Counted from the stretch's first letter, positions 24,301 through 32,681 are shown. The stretch: DNA of 38,734 bases from Clostridia bacterium (GCA_017397805.1 JAFQHW010000076.1:1-38734); one strand, 5' to 3'. Numbers and translations are program-made. The notes: generated by a model not told the origin, from the sequence alone.

Positions 24301-27300
24301 ATAGCACCGCCACCATAGCCGGGTGCCTTATTATCGGTAAAGGTGCCGCCGTTAACGGTAAGATTAACGTTGCCGTTAACGTACATACCGCCGCCGCTTG
24401 TAACGGCTTCGTTACCGCTTATGGTACCGCCGTTTATAGTAATGGTGGAAATATAGGTACCCTCACTTCTTGAGTAGATACCGGCACCGTTTTGCGCCGT
24501 GTTACCGCTTATGGCAACACCCTCGGAAATGGTGAGCGAGCCGCCTTCTTCAATGAATATGCCGCCGCCCGCGCCGTTGGTGGAAATATTGCCCGATATT
24601 TCACCGCCTGTTATCACCAAGTTAGTTATGGAGGAAGAAACGGTTCTCTTGATCACCGCGATACCGCCGCCGTGATGCTTGGAGTCGAAATCCTCCCCCG
24701 CGTTATCAACAGCAGTGTTATAATTAACGTTGCCCGTAATTTTACCGCCGCTCATCTGCAGAACGCCGCCGTTATAGCAGCATACGCCCGCGCCGCCGTA
24801 ATTTTGCTGACCCTGAACCTTACCCGTCTCGCCAAGGGTATTGCCGGATATTTCACCGTCTGTCAGGATAAACTTAGCGCCCGTACCGTTGAGGAACACG
24901 CCGCCATCGGAGTTATTGGATATCTTACCGCCGCTCATTGTGAGGGTAGAATCAACCAAATACACAGCAGAATGACAACCGATATTACCGGATATTTCAC
25001 CACTGTAGAAATTGACGGTAGAACCGTTGCAGTAGATTGCAGCGCCATCCCAAGCTGCATCGCTTTGGTTTCCTTGATTACCGCCGTTGCCCGTTAAGGA
25101 GGGGCCGTCGGTTTCCTCTGCACCGAGGGTAACGGTAACACCTCTTGCAGTTATGCCTGCGCCGCCACCGTTGCCGTTGCAAGATGCACTGTTATTGCGT
25201 ATCGTTACACCGTCGCCTACGGTCAGGGTAATACCGTTGGCGTAATGAGTTCCATTTCTCTCTGCGTATATACCGCCGCCCTGTTCAGCTGAGTTAGAGT
25301 GAATATCACAGTCGGTGATTTCAACGTTCAAAGAGGCAAACTGACTGCCCTCATCGTCAAGATTGGTTGTTTCATCACCGAGGCAAATACCGCCGCCGTA
25401 CCTTGCGTAGTAATTGGAGGATATGGTGCCGCCCGTAATTTCAACCGTTTCTTTGATTGCGCGGTTGAAGAAGATACCCGCACCCGCCTTGTTTATATTC
25501 GCGTTCAAATAGTTGCCGGTAACAGTACCTCCCGACATTTTAAATGAAGTAACAGAGCCAACCCAAATACCGCCGCCATGGTTTGCAGTATTGGTGTTTC
25601 CGCTAACTACCGTCGGATTGTTATCGTCGGCTTGGGACATATTGAACTTTATTCCGCTTCCGTACAGAATAATACCGCCGCCGCCACCGGTGGTGCATTG
25701 GTTCTGAGATATGGTGCCGCCGCTGTAATTAAAGTTTATAACGGCAGTTTCGTTATTTGAGCGCGCACAAACACCGCCGCCGTCGTCCCCGGCTTCATTG
25801 CCCGTTATGGTACCGCCGGAAATAGTCAGATTTCTTTCGGTGTTTGCTGTAAAGTTTCTGAAATATATACCGCCGCCGTCTTCCGTTGCCGTGTTGTTCT
25901 CGATAGTACCGCCGGAGATATTAACGGTGCCGCCGTATGCGCCGATACCGCCGCCGTTGGCAGCAGTGTTGGAGCTGATGGTACCGCCGGACATGGTGAA
26001 GTCGCCCAGGTTAAAAACACCGCCGCCCTCAACCGCACTGTTGGAGCTGATGGTACCGCCGGACATATTTACAGTGCCCGCGTTGTATATACCGCCACCG
26101 TAGGTAGTTTCTGTTTGTACTTCGGAGGTATAATAACCGTTGATTACTACTTCGCCGCAAGAAAGCCATTTCCCCGTTGCAGGGACAAAAGCTACAATAA
26201 CATACAATCCTTCATGATTTTCGCCAGTAAAGGGATAAGCTCTAGTGTCATATACACCATTGCTCGTGCTATCTGCTTCGGTATATGTTCCGCCCTTGAG
26301 CGGATTGGAAAGATTAGAGGTGCTTTCTGAATTGCTCACATATACATTAATACTAGTTGGATACTTACACCCAAATAGACTATTTGTGTCCATGTAAACT
26401 TGCACATCTTTGATTACGGCTTTTTCCTTAAGCTCAAACACAATGTAAGCAGCATCGCCAGAGGTCAGTATAAACCCTGTACCATCGCTTCTACCACAAG
26501 CCGTGTTGCCATTATTCATTTTTCCCGAATGATAACTCGCAAAACCAGAATCACCGTACAAGGTATCGGTAATATAACTTGCGTCACTAGACTTTATAGC
26601 TCTACAATTTACACCTTTATACGTACCGTTGGGGGCAATATTTTCGGGAACAGGATCTATCTTCTCCGCTACCTTATTATTATTAATCGTACAGTCGCCG
26701 GAGAGGTTCAGGATGCCGCCGTTTTCTATGTATATGGCGCCGCCCTTTAATTTACCTTCGCAGTCAACTATGGAGCCGCCGCTAAGAGTAGCCACACCGC
26801 CGTCTTCGATATAAATAGCGGCGCCTTGGGTAGGCTTTTCAAGCTTTGTTGTCGTTCCGTACTTAGGGCGCTCGGACAAACCGCTTTTTTGTATTTTGCC
26901 GCTTACAAATTCAAGCTCACCGCCGTTGGCAACGTAAAAGGTGCCGCCCTTCTCTGCCGTGTTTTTATACAACAATTTATCGTTATCGGTGAGTTTTACG
27001 GTGGCAGTGCCTTCATTAACGTAGATAGCGCCGCCGTTTTGCGCCTCGTTCCAGCTGCCGGCGTACATACTTTCTATTATCAATTCGCCGCCGTCAACGT
27101 AAACGCCGCCGCCGTTTTGAGAAGCAACGTTACGGTAATAGCTCCAATCGCCGTTCTTGGTACCGTCTTCCTTTCCGTCGTAGGGCTCCGTGGAGCTGGC
27201 ACCGAGGGTAAAGGAAGAACTGTCAATGGTCATCTTCGCCTTCGTGTTCTTTTCATCATCTTTGCCCAAATAAACGCCGCCGCCATCTTTGGCTGTACAG

Positions 27301-28433
27301 GGACCGATCCACGTATTAATATTCTCGTGTTCTACATTTATCACACCGCCGGTGGCGTAGATGCCGCCGCCGTAGCCGCCGGGGTTATCGCACCACTCTA
27401 TTACGGCGCCCTTCATGGTCAGGGTGCCGCCTTCCATGTTAATGCCGCCGCCGTGATTGGTGGTGCTTACGTTTTCATTAAACCTTATTCTTACGTTCTT
27501 GCCAAGGTTACACGTACCACCATACATCAAAATCAAAGGATCGTTAACCGTTACGGGTTCAGAGGCATTGACTTCAGTGTTTCCGTACTTGAAGCCGTTG
27601 CTGCCGCCGTCAAGATACAGTTTGCCGTCGGCGCCGGAAACATCGTAATCAACGTTAAGCGTGCCGCCTTCATATATTACAAACATCGGTTCATTGTAAG
27701 TAACGGTATCGCCGTCCTTGTTTTTATCTTTTCTGAAAAAGCCGTAGAGTCCGTCAGGACCACCGGTAGTAGCAGTTATATTAAGAGTGCCTTTAACGTG
27801 GTAGGTGCCATTCATCCAAGCAACGGAGTTGAACGTAATGTTATAAGTCTCTCCATTTTCAACAGTGCCGCCCGTACAGTATTCGTAGCCATTATAGGTT
27901 ATGCTGCCCGACAGACGAGTAGAATAATCCTTATCAACTACGTTGTTGTTAACGTTCTCTGCGGGGGTGTCGGTTTCTTCTTCGGTAGTATTGGTGTTAT
28001 TACCGTTATACTGAGGTTTTTCGTTTTTATCTATGGGTTTTTTTCCGTTTGCGGTATCAGTAGCATCGGGGGTGGTGCTTTCATTACCTGCTTCAGCTTC
28101 ACTTTCTTCAGAGGATACGGAGGTATCGGCAGATATCTCACTGTCGCTTACTTCGTCGTTATCTTCATTTATTATATAGCTTTCCTCTTCGGATTGGTCT
28201 TCGGAAGAATCCTCTGCAGGGTCACCGAAAACAATCACATCGCCCAGACCGTATCTATCCGCGTCCGCGCTATCGTCGATAGTGATACACTCTTCTTTGG
28301 ACTGTTCACCCGACAATTCATCTTCCGTGTAGCTTATATTCTCCTTTGCTGAAATATTTACGGTCAGCAACGAAGCGATAATCGCCATGCACAGCAGGAA
28401 AGCCAACAAGCTTTTCATTTTTATATATTTCAT
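21312..28433 (-). CDS. Giant secreted beta-helix adhesin-like protein (about 2373 aa), paralogue
   Basis: The start is ATG 28433, giving MKYIKMKSLLAFLLCM and a signal peptide ending about ISA. An in-frame TTG at 28463 is rejected because GGGGG lies 8 nt before the ATG. The motif CITIDDSADADRYGLGDVIV parallels its paralogue, followed by an acidic and Asn/Thr-rich spacer to about residue 170. Roughly 45 GG[GA][IVLA] rungs run from about 330 to 1960, broken at about 597-766 by a discoidin-like module (NIAPNGTYKG...FASYHSGKMNNG). The C-terminus repeats the same plan: cap (FAADDVFANG...GWYEDYNTGD), prealbumin-like domain near 2083-2190, and a WLN-start domain from about 2200. No sortase signal, barrel or membrane anchor. 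The shared plan shows duplication followed by deep divergence. Confidence 0.85.
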   Translation of the reverse strand: MKYIKMKSLLAFLLCMAIIASLLTVNISAKENISYTEDELSGEQSKEECITIDDSADADRYGLGDVIVFGDPAEDSSEDQSEEESYIINEDNDEVSDSEISADTSVSSEESEAEAGNESTTPDATDTANGKKPIDKNEKPQYNGNNTNTTEEETDTPAENVNNNVVDKDYSTRLSGSITYNGYEYCTGGTVENGETYNITFNSVAWMNGTYHVKGTLNITATTGGPDGLYGFFRKDKNKDGDTVTYNEPMFVIYEGGTLNVDYDVSGADGKLYLDGGSNGFKYGNTEVNASEPVTVNDPLILMYGGTCNLGKNVRIRFNENVSTTNHGGGINMEGGTLTMKGAVIEWCDNPGGYGGGIYATGGVINVEHENINTWIGPCTAKDGGGVYLGKDDEKNTKAKMTIDSSSFTLGASSTEPYDGKEDGTKNGDWSYYRNVASQNGGGVYVDGGELIIESMYAGSWNEAQNGGAIYVNEGTATVKLTDNDKLLYKNTAEKGGTFYVANGGELEFVSGKIQKSGLSERPKYGTTTKLEKPTQGAAIYIEDGGVATLSGGSIVDCEGKLKGGAIYIENGGILNLSGDCTINNNKVAEKIDPVPENIAPNGTYKGVNCRAIKSSDASYITDTLYGDSGFASYHSGKMNNGNTACGRSDGTGFILTSGDAAYIVFELKEKAVIKDVQVYMDTNSLFGCKYPTSINVYVSNSESTSNLSNPLKGGTYTEADSTSNGVYDTRAYPFTGENHEGLYVIVAFVPATGKWLSCGEVVINGYYTSEVQTETTYGGGIYNAGTVNMSGGTISSNSAVEGGGVFNLGDFTMSGGTISSNTAANGGGIGAYGGTVNISGGTIENNTATEDGGGIYFRNFTANTERNLTISGGTITGNEAGDDGGGVCARSNNETAVINFNYSGGTISQNQCTTGGGGGIILYGSGIKFNMSQADDNNPTVVSGNTNTANHGGGIWVGSVTSFKMSGGTVTGNYLNANINKAGAGIFFNRAIKETVEITGGTISSNYYARYGGGICLGDETTNLDDEGSQFASLNVEITDCDIHSNSAEQGGGIYAERNGTHYANGITLTVGDGVTIRNNSASCNGNGGGAGITARGVTVTLGAEETDGPSLTGNGGNQGNQSDAAWDGAAIYCNGSTVNFYSGEISGNIGCHSAVYLVDSTLTMSGGKISNNSDGGVFLNGTGAKFILTDGEISGNTLGETGKVQGQQNYGGAGVCCYNGGVLQMSGGKITGNVNYNTAVDNAGEDFDSKHHGGGIAVIKRTVSSSITNLVITGGEISGNISTNGAGGGIFIEEGGSLTISEGVAISGNTAQNGAGIYSRSEGTYISTITINGGTISGNEAVTSGGGMYVNGNVNLTVNGGTFTDNKAPGYGGGAICINSFKGENNTDSKIIGNTIINGNNTALLGGGIAVFGSTGVEISGTGVLVSGNVATSRGGGIYLENSLSVIIKDVTISKNEAEYTGTVDPDTYGGGGIYMKESSNVSIDGVTVSENTSTRNAGGIFIYNNNASNGNVINNVTFEDNTANRFGGGMYIHDQACNKLTITECKFDGCKSLLDDKKWYYQDPNLGGGGICIDDGSTFTTLDLSNNAFTDCTAETAGGGIAMKCVASSAEYQTKIITLKLDGCTFDGCKTVSQNFAGYGGALCLISRFGTISYNGGSIKNCEATNGSAIFLGTLWEKETAYDFVVAKAFNITNVTFEGNKNECNETQISNNETEPINGGAITTTKASAVMTLTGCTFKDNVNNNGANSNGGAISWRAGSTSTATNFEVSATKLIIDGCTFQGNTAANGGAVYTSIPTGAVTVTLKGSTQVGVENGGNVATEYGGGLYVHHSGVTLDVEDCTVCHNEAKYGGGLYVSSAAVANLKNGTVSFNDASSHGGGIHASNATVNISGTDITENTASKGGGISAISGADVTMSGGWIRSNKAVGTPDSLKTSYHEHQYLKGVGGGVYIVDGESASNKTVFTLTTANPCGLYENLADFAADDVFANGVNTRLVLPRASSMTINHETYKVAEGWYEDYNTGDTNYALGLAGNTILGGQRCRYVKDLYPIRAYVDQTENELNASVLRYINTDDTYVCLTLAISDSGVDKLTITTIVGNDVASSDQLFAYVVSGITNTGEAVSFSVSMLGNSSETIFSLPEGTYSVTAYTDWSWRYKNSAVYANGSLQQDVSVGSFIISKNGVSPVVVFISDLEYLYWLNGNSKVEKNKSQAGIYLSEYGTHFSDSNGKLENATATLNSFNFTLTGTTNFEYVYFPIKGLTPGKTYRIDFSETFNGEYLNSYPYGCGAFTTHPTSHYFWENQIDANTIPQLDLTNADKRAWYTDQKGKQSGYIEFTADSSIMYWTWCFGDIKDNTPYPMSFEGVSLSVVN
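25375..25790 (-). repeat. Beta-helix cassette, copy C (in the paralogue)
   Basis: HGGGIWVGSV, FKMSGGTVTGN, AGAGIFFNR and YGGGICLGDE occur in the same order and spacing as in copies A and B of the other giant protein, linking the two genes by descent or recombination. Confidence 0.7.
26120..26642 (-). other. Discoidin-like module inserted in the beta-helix (2373-aa protein)
   Basis: About 170 residues from NIAPNGTYKG to EVVINGYY with FASYHSGKMNNG and YIVFELKEKAVIKDV between. Position and sequence correspond to the insert in the paralogue, about a third of the way along the protein. Confidence 0.65.
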
Positions 28434-28502
28434 AATATTACCCCCGAAGTTGTATAAAAACAATTTCGCAAAAATATCCTAATACATCCTGATACATAGT
28501 GT

Positions 28503-28531
28503 ATTATATAATATTTTTTTCGTTTTGTCAA
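28503..28531 (-). promoter_or_regulatory. Full-consensus promoter of the 2373-aa protein gene
   Basis: -35 TTGACA (28531-28526), a 17-bp spacer and -10 TATAAT (28508-28503): a 12/12 match to the sigma-A consensus. A leader of about 65 nt follows. Confidence 0.88.
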
Positions 28532-28550
28532 CCGTTAAAGGCTGAAAATA

Positions 28551-28566
28551 GTTTATGCTTATAAAC
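28551..28566. promoter_or_regulatory. Palindrome upstream of the consensus promoter
   Basis: GTTTAT (28551-28556) and ATAAAC (28561-28566) form a 6-bp inverted repeat with a 4-bp centre, 20 bp upstream of the -35 box. It is a candidate activator or repressor site; AT-rich sequence makes chance occurrence possible. Confidence 0.35.
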
Positions 28567-28581
28567 GTTTTTTGCGGAAAT

Positions 28582-28617
28582 AAAAATTCGGGGTTTGCTC
28601 AAAAGCAAATCCCGAAT
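28582..28617 (-). terminator. Terminator of the glyA-guaB operon
   Basis: Arms 28605-28617 and 28586-28598 pair over 13 bp with one mismatch, followed on the minus strand by U5. It lies 18 bp after the guaB stop codon. Confidence 0.85.
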
Positions 28618-28634
28618 CTTGATTGCGTTATTTA

Positions 28635-30137
28635 TTATTTGATGCCGGAGTTATTTTTAAGCATTACGTCGTGGTAACCGCCCTCTACTATACTGGTAGC
28701 GGAAACAACGGTAATCTTTGCGTTCTTCTGCAGGTCGGGGATATTTATAACGCCGCAGTTGCACATGGTGGACTTAACCTTGTACAAGCTCTTGTTAACG
28801 TTATCCTTTAAGCTACCCGCGTAGGTAACGTAAGAGTCAACACCTTCTTCAAAGGAAAGGCCCGTTTTGCCGCCCAAGTCGTATCTTTGCCAGTTGCGGG
28901 CGCGGTTACTGCCCTCGCCCCAATATTCCTTAACGTAGCTGCCGTTAACGAAAAGTTTTTCCGTAGGGCTTTCGTCAAAGCGCGCAAAATATCTGCCGAG
29001 CATCAAGAAATCAGCACCCATTGCAAGCGCCATGGTCATATGATAGTCGTGAACGATGCCGCCGTCGGAGCAAACGGGGATATAGATGCCCGTCTTCTCA
29101 AAATACTCGTCTCTTGCCGCGGCAACCTCCTGCAACGCGGTAGCCTGACCTCTGCCTATGCCCTTCTGCTCACGGGTGATACAGATAGAGCCGCCGCCGA
29201 TACCAACCTTTATAAAGTCGGCACCCGCTTCTGCGAGGAACATAAAGCCGTCTCTGTCAACTACGTTGCCTGCGCCAACCTTCACACTGTCACCGTACTT
29301 TGCACGGATAAAGTCGATGGTCTTCTTCTGCCAGCAAGTATAACCCTCGGAGGAGTCGATACAAAGAACGTCTGCGCCCGCTTCAACAAGTGCGGGAACT
29401 CTCTGCTCGTAATCCTTGGTGTTTATACCTGCGCCTACTATATATCTCTTTTGGCTGTCAAGAAGCTCGTTGGGGTTTTCCTTATGTTGGCTGTAGTCCT
29501 TACGGAACACAAGGTAAAGCAATCTGCCGTCGTTGGAGATTATGGGGAGCTGGTTGATCTTATTCTCCCAAATTATATCGTTTGCTTCTTTTAAAGTCGT
29601 GCTTTCGGGTGCGGTTATCAGCTGATCAAACGGAGTCATAAATTCCGTAACCTTTGTATCAAGCTGCATACGGCTTACGCGGTAATCACGGCTGGTGATG
29701 ATGCCCAAAAGCTTACCGTCTGCCTTTCCGTTATCAGTTACCGCTATGGTGTTATGGCCCGTACGCTCAACCTCGTTCAATACGTCTGCCAAAGTTGCAT
29801 CGGGGTTCAAATTACTGTCGCTTACCACGAAGCCTGCCTTATACGCTTTTACGCGGGCAACCATTGCCGCCTCGTCCTCTACGGACTGGGAGCCGTATAT
29901 AAAGGAGATGCCGCCTTCCTTTGCCAATGCGATGGCCATGGTATCGTTAGATACGCTTTGCATTATCGCAGAAACCATAGGTATATTCAAATATATATCG
30001 GACTGCTCACCCTTCTTATACTTAACGAGAGGAGTACGCAAGGAAACGTTTGCGGGGATACAATCCTCGGAAGTATAGCCGGGAACCAGCAGATATTCAC
30101 TAAAGGTACGAGAAGGCTCGCTATAATAATATGCCAT
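28635..30137 (-). CDS. guaB: IMP dehydrogenase
   Basis: It oxidises IMP to XMP with NAD, the committed step to GMP. The 500-aa protein has a (beta/alpha)8 barrel split by a CBS pair (about residues 95-215). The catalytic Cys lies in [17 protein letters not shown] (about residue 319), then [26 protein letters not shown] for phosphate binding, and a flap with [15 protein letters not shown] instead of the better-known YRGMGS form, so this is a divergent GuaB branch. ATG 30137 is chosen over an in-frame TTG at 30143 that would crowd the AGGAG site. It starts 22 bp after glyA. Confidence 0.9.
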   Translation of the reverse strand: MAYYYSEPSRTFSEYLLVPGYTSEDCIPANVSLRTPLVKYKKGEQSDIYLNIPMVSAIMQSVSNDTMAIALAKEGGISFIYGSQSVEDEAAMVARVKAYKAGFVVSDSNLNPDATLADVLNEVERTGHNTIAVTDNGKADGKLLGIITSRDYRVSRMQLDTKVTEFMTPFDQLITAPESTTLKEANDIIWENKINQLPIISNDGRLLYLVFRKDYSQHKENPNELLDSQKRYIVGAGINTKDYEQRVPALVEAGADVLCIDSSEGYTCWQKKTIDFIRAKYGDSVKVGAGNVVDRDGFMFLAEAGADFIKVGIGGGSICITREQKGIGRGQATALQEVAAARDEYFEKTGIYIPVCSDGGIVHDYHMTMALAMGADFLMLGRYFARFDESPTEKLFVNGSYVKEYWGEGSNRARNWQRYDLGGKTGLSFEEGVDSYVTYAGSLKDNVNKSLYKVKSTMCNCGVINIPDLQKNAKITVVSATSIVEGGYHDVMLKNNSGIK

Positions 30138-30158
30138 GATCAAATCTCCTTTTTGCTT

Positions 30159-31394
30159 TTATCTGTATATAGGATGCTTTTCGCAAAGGGCGATAACCTC
30201 GTCGGTCACGCGATCTTTACTGCCTTCAAAATCGTTAACAACGTCATAGAAGAAGTCTGCTATCTTAAGCATTTCCGCTTCCTTAAAGCCTCTTGCGGTA
30301 ACGGCGGGAGTACCAACGCGCAAGCCGCTGGTAACAGTAGGCTTCTGAGGGTCGTCGGGTACGGAGTTCTTGTTAGCGGTTATATGAACCTCGTCAAGTC
30401 TTATCTCCAATTCCTTACCGGTTATTCCGCTATCTCTAAGGTCGAGAAGCATCAAGTGATTATCGGTGCCGCCTGTAACCAGGTTGAAGCCTTTATTAAG
30501 AAGCGCGGAAGCAAGGGTGCTTGCGTTCTTAACTATTTGGTTTTGATATACCTTGAATTCATCCTTCAAAGCTTCGCCGAACGCAACGCCCTTAGCGGCT
30601 ATAATATGCATAAGGGGGCCGCCCTGAGTACCGGGGAAAACTGCCTTGTCTATCTGCTTTGCATATTCCTCTTTGCAAAGGATAAGACCGCCGCGGGGAC
30701 CTCTTAAGGTCTTATGGGTAGTGGTGGTTACAACGTCTGCATAAGGAACGGGAGAAGGATGCTCACCTGCCGCAACAAGACCTGCGATATGCGCCATATC
30801 AACCATAAGATACGCGCCTACTGCGTCTGCAATCTCACGGCAACGCTTGAAATCTATCGTTCTGGGATATGCGCTGGCACCTGCCAAGATAAGCTTGGGC
30901 TTATGCTCAAGCGCCAAAGCGTACATTGCATCGTAATCGATACGCTGCGTTTCTTTATTAAGACCGTAGGGGATAATGTTAAAGTACTTACCGGAGATAT
31001 TAACGGGAGAACCGTGAGAGAGATGGCCGCCGTGTGCAAGGCTCATGGAAAGCACGGTATCACCGGGGTTAAGAAGTGCATAAAAGGTCGCAAGGTTTGC
31101 GTTTGCGCCGCTATGAGGCTGAACGTTGGCATGCTCTGCACCAAAAAGCTTCTTTGCACGTTCTCTTGCTATTTCTTCCACCACGTCCACGTAACCACAG
31201 CCGCCGTAGTATCTTTTGCCGGGGTAACCCTCTGCATACTTATTGGTGAGAACGGTACCTGCCGCAAGAAGAACTGCTTCGGAAACGATGTTCTCGGAAG
31301 CGATAAGTTCTATATTATGGCACTGTCTGTTAAACTCATCGTTGCACGCACCGTAAATCTCAGGGTCGAAATCCTTTAAAGCATCAAAAAACAT
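30159..31394 (-). CDS. glyA: Serine hydroxymethyltransferase
   Basis: It interconverts serine and glycine while charging tetrahydrofolate with a one-carbon unit. Typical blocks are [37 protein letters not shown] and [14 protein letters not shown], whose Lys (about residue 228) binds PLP. The start is ATG 31394 ([12 protein letters not shown]), about 411 aa, as in other GlyA proteins, preceded by AGGAGG; an in-frame upstream extension is discarded. It leads an operon with guaB, coupling one-carbon supply with purine synthesis. The serC-serA operon elsewhere in the window would provide its substrate. Confidence 0.97.
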   Translation of the reverse strand: MFFDALKDFDPEIYGACNDEFNRQCHNIELIASENIVSEAVLLAAGTVLTNKYAEGYPGKRYYGGCGYVDVVEEIARERAKKLFGAEHANVQPHSGANANLATFYALLNPGDTVLSMSLAHGGHLSHGSPVNISGKYFNIIPYGLNKETQRIDYDAMYALALEHKPKLILAGASAYPRTIDFKRCREIADAVGAYLMVDMAHIAGLVAAGEHPSPVPYADVVTTTTHKTLRGPRGGLILCKEEYAKQIDKAVFPGTQGGPLMHIIAAKGVAFGEALKDEFKVYQNQIVKNASTLASALLNKGFNLVTGGTDNHLMLLDLRDSGITGKELEIRLDEVHITANKNSVPDDPQKPTVTSGLRVGTPAVTARGFKEAEMLKIADFFYDVVNDFEGSKDRVTDEVIALCEKHPIYR

Positions 31395-31446
31395 AATTAA
31401 ACATCCTCCTACCTCTTTGAAACAATAAGCCATTTTAATATGAAAT

Positions 31447-31475
31447 ATTGTAACACAACAGTAATAATAAGTCAA
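31447..31475 (-). promoter_or_regulatory. Promoter of glyA-guaB
   Basis: -35 TTGACT (31475-31470), a 17-bp spacer, -10 TACAAT (31452-31447). An inverted repeat with one mismatch (GTCAACCG 31471-31478 with CGGCTGAC 31495-31502) overlaps the -35 and may be an operator. Confidence 0.75.
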
Positions 31476-31576
31476 CCGCTTTTATTACAAAAAACGGCTG
31501 ACTTTTACAATTTATTTTGGTAGCGTGTACGCTATTTCGTAAACAACGCTTATATCAGTGCACGTTTCAACACATA

Positions 31577-31605
31577 TTGACTTTTCGTGCTTTTTTGGTT
31601 ATAAT
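31577..31605 (+). promoter_or_regulatory. Promoter of the lipoprotein-unknown gene pair
   Basis: -35 TTGACT (31577-31582), a 17-bp spacer, -10 TATAAT (31600-31605). It is about 30 bp before the TTG start at 31635 and divergent from glyA. Confidence 0.8.
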
Positions 31606-31634
31606 TTAAAAAAGCGGTTTTGAGGTGATTTGGT

Positions 31635-32174
31635 TTGTTTAAAAAGCTTATATGCTTTGCTGTTTCGGTTATTATGATTTTATGTACTGCCGCTTGTTCT
31701 TCGGAAGACGATGCTTTGTCGGCTATATCTGCGGAGTCAAAAAAGCAACTGTATATCCAATGGCTTACGTTACCCGAAGAAAGCAAAGATATAAAGGTGG
31801 TAAACACCGTTCCTTCATCGGTACAAATAAGCTTTAAGGGTTGTGGCTACAAGGAGATAAACGCATTTGCAAAAACGGTGGAAGATGCGCTTAAAAGCAA
31901 AGGATATCAGCTCTACACCCCTATATATGACAAGGCTATGCTTGCTACCGACATCGTTGCTGCTACGGATATTACAGCCGTTGTAGAAGACGAAAGCTTC
32001 AGCGGTGAAGCCTACGGCTTTTTATACAAGGCGGAGGGGCGCTTCATTGAATTGAAGATAAGCTACTACGGCAGCGCGGGCGGAGAGTACGGAAACGGAC
32101 TTTGCAAGGTACATATTTTTGACAGCAGCGACCATTACGCTCGTTTTGATAAGGAGATAGGCAATGAAGAATAA
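31635..32174 (+). CDS. Putative lipoprotein of unknown function
   Basis: A 179-aa protein with a lipoprotein signal (MFKKLICFAVSVIMILCTAAC) whose lipobox Cys is residue 21, so it should be anchored to the outer face of the cell membrane. The start is a TTG at 31635, supported by GAGGTGA 6 nt upstream. The mature part has a charged, mixed alpha/beta composition with no family I recognise. Its end overlaps the next gene by 11 bp, so the two products are probably made together. Confidence 0.8.
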   Translation: MFKKLICFAVSVIMILCTAACSSEDDALSAISAESKKQLYIQWLTLPEESKDIKVVNTVPSSVQISFKGCGYKEINAFAKTVEDALKSKGYQLYTPIYDKAMLATDIVAATDITAVVEDESFSGEAYGFLYKAEGRFIELKISYYGSAGGEYGNGLCKVHIFDSSDHYARFDKEIGNEE

Positions 32175-32544
32175 AAAGGTTCAATTTGCGTTCAGCTACG
32201 GCAGCACAAACGAAAAGGCGTGCTACGCCTTTTACGTTGCAGACGAAAAATGCCATTGCGATTTTACCGACGATGAGGGTGCGCACCACAGCTTTTCCGG
32301 CAAGCCTATGCCGGAGGGATTTTGGGATAAGCTTACGGAAATAGCCGAAAAGCACGAAATGTTTCAGTGGAAGGCACCCAGACTGTTTAAACGATTCGTT
32401 TTAGATTTAAGCGCAGGCGTGTTGAACGTGGAAGTGCTCTTCCCCGACGGCAGAAAAATAAATGCCAACAGTATGCACGGCGAGCCGAACAATTTAGCAG
32501 AAGTCGCCGCGGAGCTTAAAGCACTGTTTACAAGCTTGGAATAA
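32164..32544 (+). CDS. Small conserved-looking protein of unknown function
   Basis: A 126-aa soluble protein without signal peptide, starting at ATG 32164 behind AAGGAG that lies inside the preceding gene. The end, VEVLFPDGRKINANSMHGEPNNL, followed by an amphipathic helix, suggests a compact alpha/beta fold. No family is recognised. The overlap with the lipoprotein gene and the terminator just after it mark a two-gene operon. Confidence 0.75.
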   Translation: MKNKKVQFAFSYGSTNEKACYAFYVADEKCHCDFTDDEGAHHSFSGKPMPEGFWDKLTEIAEKHEMFQWKAPRLFKRFVLDLSAGVLNVEVLFPDGRKINANSMHGEPNNLAEVAAELKALFTSLE

Positions 32545-32563
32545 TTAATAGTCTCACGATGAC

Positions 32564-32601
32564 AAAAAACTGCTGCGGAAGTAAACCCGCAGCAGTTTTT
32601 T
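32564..32601. terminator. Terminator after the lipoprotein operon
   Basis: Perfect 15-bp arms (32564-32578 and 32587-32601) including A6/T6 ends and an 8-nt loop. Its symmetry lets it also act on leftward transcripts from the SGNH hydrolase gene. Confidence 0.9.
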
Positions 32602-32640
32602 GGCTAATGAGGATTATTTAAATTTTAAAGAAAAATTTTA

Positions 32641-32669
32641 TTGAAAAAGCTTATCGACTATGTTATAAT
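32641..32669 (+). promoter_or_regulatory. Promoter-like sequence directed antisense into the SGNH hydrolase gene
   Basis: -35 TTGAAA (32641-32646), a 17-bp spacer, -10 TATAAT (32664-32669). Transcription would start about 32676 and run antisense through the hydrolase gene, whose stop is at 32682. No gene on the plus strand begins until 33556. Confidence 0.6.
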
Positions 32670-32681
32670 GTAAGACGATGA

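Noticed and set aside
26826..28352. Long open frame (508 aa) on the plus strand opposite the 2373-aa protein gene
   Set aside because: It is an antisense shadow created by the repetitive Gly-rich codons; the translation is Ala/Val/Ile/Tyr-rich low complexity with no ribosome binding site or family motif, unlike the clear secreted protein on the minus strand. The same holds for other plus-strand frames in 12714-28433.
12714..28433. Chlamydia-like polymorphic outer membrane autotransporters
   Set aside because: The rungs resemble Pmp repeats, but there is no C-terminal beta-barrel and no other evidence of an outer membrane. The C-termini are prealbumin-like plus WLN-start domains.
12714..28433. 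CRISPR-like or satellite repeat array
   Set aside because: The short GCC-rich repeats are irregularly spaced and in frame within long intact coding sequences; there are no constant repeats with unique spacers.
28434..28463. Upstream TTG start for the 2373-aa protein
   Set aside because: The extension adds MFLYNFGGNI before the lysines of the signal peptide and has no ribosome binding site, whereas ATG 28433 has GGGGG at good distance.
31395..31475. N-terminal extension of serine hydroxymethyltransferase
   Set aside because: The extension would begin upstream of the predicted transcript start and crosses the promoter -10; ATG 31394 has AGGAGG and matches family length.
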